A stretch of 64,000 bases of DNA from Nocardioidaceae bacterium. GTDB taxonomy: Bacteria > Actinomycetota > Actinomycetes > Propionibacteriales > Nocardioidaceae. Below, piece by piece: positions 59,811 through 64,000 of the stretch. The DNA lies in the NCBI GenBank assembly GCA_030655315.1, contig JAURVT010000001.1, positions 62,001-126,000 on the forward strand, written 5' to 3'. The notes beneath the pieces are model-generated. The model ran no database searches. It was not told the DNA's origin and was given only the letters and a program-made list of their open reading frames with translations. The position numbers and the translations under genes are program-made. Positions within the stretch are counted from its first letter, which is position 1. Every line of letters starts with the position of its first letter.

Positions 59811-60848
59811 GTGGTGGCTGCCGAGCGGCGCCGGGCCTTCGTCACCGGCGTCTCGGGCCAGGACGGGTCGTACCTCGCCGAGCTGCTGCTCTCCCAGGGC
59901 TACGAGGTGCACGGGCTCGTCCGCGGCTCGTCGGGGTTCAACGCGGCGCGGATCGACCACCTCGTCCAGGACCCGCACGACCCCGACGCCCGGATGTTCC
60001 TGCACTACGGCGATCTCACCGACGGCGCCCGGCTGCTCACCCTGCTGGGACGCGTGCGTCCCGACGAGGTCTACAACCTCGGTGCGCAGTCCAACGTCCG
60101 CACGTCGTTCGACGAGCCGGAGCTGACCGCCGACGTCGCGGCGCTCGGCACGCTGCGGCTGCTCGAGGCGATCCGGATGGGCGGGTTCGAGTGCCGGTTC
60201 CTGCAGGCCTCGTCCGCGGAGATGTTCGGCGACACCCCGCCGCCGCAGCACGAGGGCAGCACGATCGCGCCGCGCTCGCCCCACGCCATCGCCAAGGCCT
60301 TCGCCTACTGGACCACGCGCAGCTACCGCGAGACCTACGGGCTGCACTGCTCCAACGCCATCATGTTCAACCACGAGTCGCCCCGCCGCGGCGAGGCGTT
60401 CCTGACGCGCAAGATCAGCCGCGCCGTCGCCCGCATCGCCGCCGGCGTCGACGACTACGTCTACCTCGGCGCGCTCGACCCGGTCCGCGACTGGGGCTAC
60501 GCGCCCGAGTACGCCGAGGCGATGTGGGCCATGCAGCAGCACGACACCGCGCAGGACTTCGTGCTCGCGACCGGCCAGCGGTTCAGCGTCCGCGACTTCG
60601 CGACCGCCGCGTTCGACCACGCCGGCCTGGACTGGGAGAAGCACGTCCGCTTCGACGAGCGGTACCTGCGCCCGTCGGACCCGCAGGCCCTGATCGGCGA
60701 CGCGTCGAAGGCGTCCCGCGAGCTCGGCTGGCAGGCGCGCGTCCACACCCACGAGCTGGCGGCGATCATGGTCGACGCCGATGCCGACGCCCTCCAGCAC
60801 GAGGGCAAGCCCTGGATCGACCGCCCGGTCGGCTGGGGTCCGCTGTGA
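59811..60848 (+). CDS. gmd: GDP-mannose 4,6-dehydratase (with an altered catalytic Tyr)
   Basis: 345 residues. It has the extended SDR start RAFVTGVSGQDGSYLAELLLSQGYEVHGLVRGSS, YNLGAQSNVRTSFDEPELTADV, FLQASSAEMFGDTP, and the long NHESPRRGEAFLTRKISRAVARI and LGALDPVRDWGYAPEYAEAMWAM that are diagnostic of GMD. It should convert GDP-mannose to GDP-4-keto-6-deoxymannose, the precursor of fucose, rhamnose or perosamine-type sugars. The YxxxK motif reads SPHAIAK: His158 (codon CAC at 60282) stands where Tyr is expected, with Lys162 intact. Activity is therefore in question. Confidence 0.88.
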   Translation: MVAAERRRAFVTGVSGQDGSYLAELLLSQGYEVHGLVRGSSGFNAARIDHLVQDPHDPDARMFLHYGDLTDGARLLTLLGRVRPDEVYNLGAQSNVRTSFDEPELTADVAALGTLRLLEAIRMGGFECRFLQASSAEMFGDTPPPQHEGSTIAPRSPHAIAKAFAYWTTRSYRETYGLHCSNAIMFNHESPRRGEAFLTRKISRAVARIAAGVDDYVYLGALDPVRDWGYAPEYAEAMWAMQQHDTAQDFVLATGQRFSVRDFATAAFDHAGLDWEKHVRFDERYLRPSDPQALIGDASKASRELGWQARVHTHELAAIMVDADADALQHEGKPWIDRPVGWGPL

Positions 60849-60865
60849 TCCGTACGGAGGACCTG

Positions 60866-61651
60866 ATGAGCCCGTCCGACCTGCCCGACGTCGCCACCAC
60901 GCGCGTCGTCGCGTTCGACCTCGACGACACCCTGGCCGAGTCCAAGGCCACGATGGCGCCGGAGATGGTGCAGGCGCTGCAGGACCTGCTCGCCGTCGTC
61001 CCCGTGTGCATCATCTCGGGTGGCCGGATGGAGCAGTTCGAGGGCCAGGTGCTCGCACACCTGGACCGCCCCGAGCTGTTCGACCGCCTGCACCTCATGC
61101 CCACCTGCGGTACCCGCTACTACCGCTGGCAGGACGACGCGTGGGCCCAGGTCTACGCGCACGACCTCACCGACGAGGAGAAGCAGGACGCCGTGAGGGC
61201 CCTGGAGGACGGCGCCGCGGCGCTCGGCCTGTGGTCCGACGACGACGAGGTCTGGGGCGAGCGCATCGAGGACCGCGGGTCGCAGATCACCCTGTCCGCG
61301 CTCGGCCAGCAGGCCCCCGTCGCGGCGAAGAAGGCGTGGGACCCCTCGGGCGAGAAGCGCGAGCGCCTCCGCGCGTTCGTCGCCGAGCGGCTCCCGTCGC
61401 TCGAGGTCCGCAGCGGCGGCTCGACCTCGATCGACATCACCGCGCGTGGCATCGACAAGGCCTTCGGCATCGACCGGCTGTGCGGCATCCTGTCGATCAC
61501 CCCCGACCAGGTGCACTTCGTCGGCGACCGCCTCGAGCCCGGCGGCAACGACCACCCCGTCCTCGCCCTCGGTGTCTCCGCCTTCGCCGTCGAGGGCCCC
61601 GCCGACACCCTCGCCCACGTCCGCGCCTTCGTGGACCAGGCAAAGGCCTGA
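60866..61651 (+). CDS. HAD-IIB hydrolase resembling eukaryotic-type phosphomannomutase
   Basis: 261 residues from ATG 60866 with GGAGG upstream. The HAD motifs are VVAFDLDDTLAESKATM (motif I, DxD), VPVCIISGGRMEQFEGQVLAHL (motif II), and VHFVGDRLEPGGNDHPVLALG (motif III/IV). A cap domain lies between, with SGGSTSIDITARGIDKAFGIDRL. The SGG..EQ and the cap motif are those of PMM1/2-type enzymes. With manA, manC and gmd in the window, a role in mannose-6-P to mannose-1-P conversion is likely, although a phosphatase role is possible. Confidence 0.82.
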   Translation: MSPSDLPDVATTRVVAFDLDDTLAESKATMAPEMVQALQDLLAVVPVCIISGGRMEQFEGQVLAHLDRPELFDRLHLMPTCGTRYYRWQDDAWAQVYAHDLTDEEKQDAVRALEDGAAALGLWSDDDEVWGERIEDRGSQITLSALGQQAPVAAKKAWDPSGEKRERLRAFVAERLPSLEVRSGGSTSIDITARGIDKAFGIDRLCGILSITPDQVHFVGDRLEPGGNDHPVLALGVSAFAVEGPADTLAHVRAFVDQAKA

Positions 61652-61668
61652 CGTCAGCCGGGCCCCGC

Positions 61669-61743
61669 CCCGTCCGCGATCTGATGACTTGTGGGGGTTC
61701 AGAGGGGGGCTTGAGCCCCACAGGTCATCAGATCGCGGACGGG
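61669..61743. repeat. Long inverted repeat (28-bp arms, 27 matching)
   Basis: The left arm, 61669-61696, opens CCCGTCCGCGATCTGATGAC. The right arm, 61716-61743, is its complement except one T/C difference that would give a G-U pair in RNA. The loop is 19 nt (61697-61715). It lies 18 bp after the PMM-like gene and 50 bp before the next one. It may terminate the ugd-gmd-PMM transcript or be a dispersed palindromic element. Confidence 0.75.
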
Positions 61744-61782
61744 AGGGCAGCTCGCGGACCTGCGAGGTGTCGTCGTCGGGCA

Positions 61783-61788
61783 TAGCGT
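61783..61788 (+). promoter_or_regulatory. -10 box (TAGCGT) ahead of the glutamate-synthase-like gene
   Basis: TAGCGT, 7 nt, then GTG 61796; probably leaderless. Confidence 0.4.
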
Positions 61789-61795
61789 CCGAGAC

Positions 61796-63379
61796 GTGTC
61801 GTTCTTCATCCTCGCCGGCCTCGTGGTCGTCGGCGCCCTGGTCCTGCTCGCCGCCGCGATCGGCTCGTCCGTGGGGTGGTGGGTGCTGCTGGGGCTGGTG
61901 GTCGCGCTGCTCGGCGTGGCCGTCCACGACGTGGTGCAGCGCCGGCACGCGGTGCTGCGCAACTACCCGGTCCTGGGGCACCTGCGGTTCCTGCTGGAGA
62001 GCATCCGGCCCGAGCTGCAGCAGTACTTCATCGAGCGCAACTACGACGGCCGTCCGTACGACCGCGACACCCGCACGCTGATCTACGAGCGCGCCAAGGG
62101 CGTCAACGCCGAGAAGGCGTTCGGCACCGAGCGCGACGTCAACGAGATCGGGTACGAGTACCTGCTGCACTCGACGGCGCCGCTCGACCCGCCGGAGGAG
62201 CAGCACCGGGTCCGCATCGGCGGTCCCGACTGCACCCAGCCCTACGAGATGTCGCTGCTCAACGTGTCGGCGATGAGCTTCGGGGCGCTGTCCGGCAACG
62301 CCCTGCGCGCCCTGAACGCCGGCGCGGCGCTCGGCGGGTTCGCGCACGACACCGGGGAGGGCGGGCTCACCCGGTACCACCTGGAGCACGGCGGCGACCT
62401 CGTCTGGGAGCTCGGGAGCGGGTACTTCGGGGCCCGCACGCAGGACGGCGACTTCGACCCCGTGATGTTCGCGGACAAGGCCGCGCACGACAGCGTCAAG
62501 CTGGTGTCGCTCAAGCTGAGCCAGGGCGCCAAGCCGGGCATCGGCGGCGTGCTGCCCGCGGCCAAGGTGACCCAGGAGATCGCCGAGGCGCGCAACGTCC
62601 CCGTCGGCGAGAAGTGCGTCAGCCCGGCCTCGCACCGGGTGTTCTCGACGCCGCGCGAGCTGGTCCGGTTCGTCGCCCGCATGCGCGAGCTCGCCGGGGG
62701 CAAGCCCACCGGCTTCAAGCTGTGCGTCGGCACCCGCGAGGACGTGCTCGCGATCTGCAAGGCGATGCTGGCCGAGGGCGTCACGCCCGACTTCATCGTC
62801 GTCGACGGGTCCGAGGGCGGCACCGGTGCGGCGCCGCTGGAGTACGAGGACCACGTCGGCGCCCCCCTCACCGAGGGCCTGATGACGGTCCACAACGCGC
62901 TGGTCGGCACGGGCCTGCGCGAGCACGTCCGCATCGGGGCGGCCGGCAAGGTCGCCTCCGGGTCCGACATCGTCAAGCGGCTCATCCAGGGTGCGGACTA
63001 CACCAACGCGGCCCGCGCGATGATGATGGCGACCGGCTGCATCCAGTCCCAGCGCTGCCACACCAACCAGTGCCCGGTGGGCGTCGCGACCCAGGACCCC
63101 CGCCGCGCCAGGGCCCTGGACGTCGTCGACAAGACGAGCCGGGTCCACCTCTACCACCGGGCCACCGTCGCCGAGGCGCAGCGCATGATGGCCTCGATGG
63201 GCGTCCCGGACCCGGCGCACCTGCACCCGCGCATGCTGCGCCGCCGCGTCGGCCACTCCGACACCCGGTCCTACGCCGAGCTGTTCGAGTGGCTCGAGCC
63301 CGGTGAGCTGCTCCACGAGCCGCCTGCGTCGTGGTCCCGCGACTGGCACGCGGCCGATCCCGACACCTTCACGCCCTAG
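61796..63379 (+). CDS. FMN-binding glutamate-synthase-domain protein (membrane-anchored)
   Basis: 527 residues. Two N-terminal hydrophobic helices (FFILAGLVVVGALVLLAAAIG and VGWWVLLGLVVALLGVAVHDVV) precede a GltB-like FMN/[3Fe-4S] barrel. The barrel shows MSLLNVSAMSFGALSGNALRALN, VSLKLSQGAKPGIGGVLPAAKV, FIVVDGSEGGTGAAPLEYEDHVG and the cluster ligands in GCIQSQRCHTNQCPVGVATQDP. The glutaminase and other GOGAT domains are absent. Stand-alone proteins of this type are membrane-linked oxidoreductases of undefined substrate. Confidence 0.9.
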   Translation: MSFFILAGLVVVGALVLLAAAIGSSVGWWVLLGLVVALLGVAVHDVVQRRHAVLRNYPVLGHLRFLLESIRPELQQYFIERNYDGRPYDRDTRTLIYERAKGVNAEKAFGTERDVNEIGYEYLLHSTAPLDPPEEQHRVRIGGPDCTQPYEMSLLNVSAMSFGALSGNALRALNAGAALGGFAHDTGEGGLTRYHLEHGGDLVWELGSGYFGARTQDGDFDPVMFADKAAHDSVKLVSLKLSQGAKPGIGGVLPAAKVTQEIAEARNVPVGEKCVSPASHRVFSTPRELVRFVARMRELAGGKPTGFKLCVGTREDVLAICKAMLAEGVTPDFIVVDGSEGGTGAAPLEYEDHVGAPLTEGLMTVHNALVGTGLREHVRIGAAGKVASGSDIVKRLIQGADYTNAARAMMMATGCIQSQRCHTNQCPVGVATQDPRRARALDVVDKTSRVHLYHRATVAEAQRMMASMGVPDPAHLHPRMLRRRVGHSDTRSYAELFEWLEPGELLHEPPASWSRDWHAADPDTFTP

Positions 63380-63401
63380 ACATCCCTCCTCGAGGAGACC
63401 C

Positions 63402-64000
63402 ATGACCACCGTCGCCCGCATGCTCGTCACCGCCCTCGCCGACCACGGCGTCACCTCGGTCTGGGGCGTGGTCGGCGACGCGCTGAACCCCGTCACCGAC
63501 GCGATCCGCACCGAGGACCGCGTCGAGTGGGTCGGGGTCCGCCACGAGGAGGCCGCCGCCTTCGCCGCCGGTGCGCAGGCCCAGCTGACCGGACGGATCG
63601 GCGTCTGCGCCGGCACCGTCGGGCCGGGCTCGATCCACCTGCTCAACGGCCTCTACGACGCCAAGAAGTCGCACGCGCCCGTGCTCGCGATCTGCGGACA
63701 GGTGCCGATGGCCGAGATGGGCAGCGAGTACTTCCAGGAGGTCGACAACGACGTCCTGTTCAAGGACGTCGCCGTCTACTCCCGCACCGTCACGAGCGCC
63801 GAGCAGTTCCCCTACGTGCTGGAGCAGGCCGTCAACGCCGCCAACCAGCACCAGGGCGTCGCGGTCATCACCCTCCCGGGCGACGTCGGCGACCTCGAGG
63901 TGCCCCGGGGCACGCCGGAGCCCCGCTTCGTGGACCACCACCCCTCGACGACGCCCGCGGCCGAGCAGCTGGCCGAGGCCGCGCGGCTGCTCGACGGCGC
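63402..64000 (+). CDS. Pyruvate oxidase/dehydrogenase-like ThDP enzyme (5' part, runs off the window)
   Basis: About 199 residues from ATG 63402 (GAGGAG upstream). It begins TTVARMLVTALADHGVTSVWGVVGDALNPVTDAI and shows the ThDP-activating Glu in WVGVRHEEAAAFAAGAQAQLTG, then CAGTVGPGSIHLLNGLYDAKKSHAPVLAICGQVP. This matches PoxB-type pyruvate:quinone oxidoreductases, with acetolactate-synthase-type enzymes as an alternative. The central FAD and C-terminal ThDP domains lie beyond the window. It is just downstream of the FMN oxidoreductase and may share its transcript. Confidence 0.87.
   Translation, partial: MTTVARMLVTALADHGVTSVWGVVGDALNPVTDAIRTEDRVEWVGVRHEEAAAFAAGAQAQLTGRIGVCAGTVGPGSIHLLNGLYDAKKSHAPVLAICGQVPMAEMGSEYFQEVDNDVLFKDVAVYSRTVTSAEQFPYVLEQAVNAANQHQGVAVITLPGDVGDLEVPRGTPEPRFVDHHPSTTPAAEQLAEAARLLDG

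Noticed and set aside
60497-63646. A continuous 1049-codon minus-strand frame across the GltB-like region
   Set aside because: Antisense shadow of three well-supported plus-strand genes.
1-64000. tRNA, rRNA, CRISPR array, integrase/transposase or replication origin
   Set aside because: None was recognised on reading both strands; a dedicated RNA scan was not possible.

Overview
This is about 64 kb of a very GC-rich chromosome with dense genes, many GTG starts and many ATGA/GTGA/TGATG gene overlaps. Actinobacterial markers are plentiful: mycothiol synthase (mshD), GlnR, SseC (DUF1416), MutT1 next to ppk1, two DUF222/HNH nucleases and GTTCACC-type PHO boxes. The order ygfZ / nitrobindin-like / sseC / cysA-type sulfurtransferase / DUF4395 / thioredoxin / glnR / mshD / pst resembles the Rv0811c-Rv0821c neighbourhood of Mycobacterium. 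The window most likely comes from a Nocardioidaceae-like actinobacterium (Aeromicrobium/Nocardioides type). That placement is inference. No rRNA, tRNA, CRISPR array, insertion sequence or prophage was seen.

Layout. 1-15.6 kb is mixed metabolism and stress: a truncated DUF222/HNH gene, a MarR regulator divergent from a VOC protein/AlkA-like glycosylase pair, a sulfite-oxidase-like molybdoenzyme, tandem crcB fluoride channels, an acyl-CoA dehydrogenase with an XRE-TetR fusion regulator, a secreted S8 protease, a kinase, an AbgT transporter with an M20 peptidase, and DNA polymerase IV. 15.7-25.2 kb is a phosphate region: DUF47-pit on the plus strand meets ppk1-mutT1-pstSCAB on the minus strand, and the two converge on a pair of tandem hairpins. 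PHO-box-like repeats lie upstream of pstS and of DUF47-pit. 25.3-35.8 kb holds a hydrolase, mshD, GntR-TauE and glnR. These are followed by a sulfur-transfer set (MoaD-like, thioredoxin, Cys-rich leader peptide, DUF4395, thiosulfate sulfurtransferase, SseC), then an LCP ligase, dtd, a nitrobindin-like protein and ygfZ.

35.8-61.7 kb is devoted to cell-surface polysaccharide. manA-manC, a PMM-like HAD enzyme and gmd would make GDP-mannose and its 4-keto-6-deoxy derivative, and ugd makes UDP-glucuronate. A flippase, a GT14 enzyme and a GH26-like lipoprotein form one block. A 12-gene, tightly overlapping minus-strand operon (58068 to 45276) carries six glycosyltransferases, a large membrane protein, an anchored protein of unknown function, two left-handed beta-helix acyltransferases and two acyltransferase-3 membrane proteins. 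No intact initiating sugar transferase is present. The window ends with a glutamate-synthase-like FMN protein and the start of a pyruvate-oxidase-like ThDP enzyme.

The regulatory DNA is informative. Eleven starts sit exactly 6 nt after a TANNNT -10 box (and one sits 7 nt after), implying leaderless transcripts. One of these is a 26-residue Cys-containing ORF ahead of the sulfur genes, which looks like a cysteine-responsive attenuator. A four-half-site GlnR box lies in front of glnR itself. Several enzymes carry substitutions at catalytic positions: Tyr to His in Gmd, His to Glu in the S8 protease, Asp to Glu in the AlkA-like glycosylase, and heme His to Arg in the nitrobindin-like protein.
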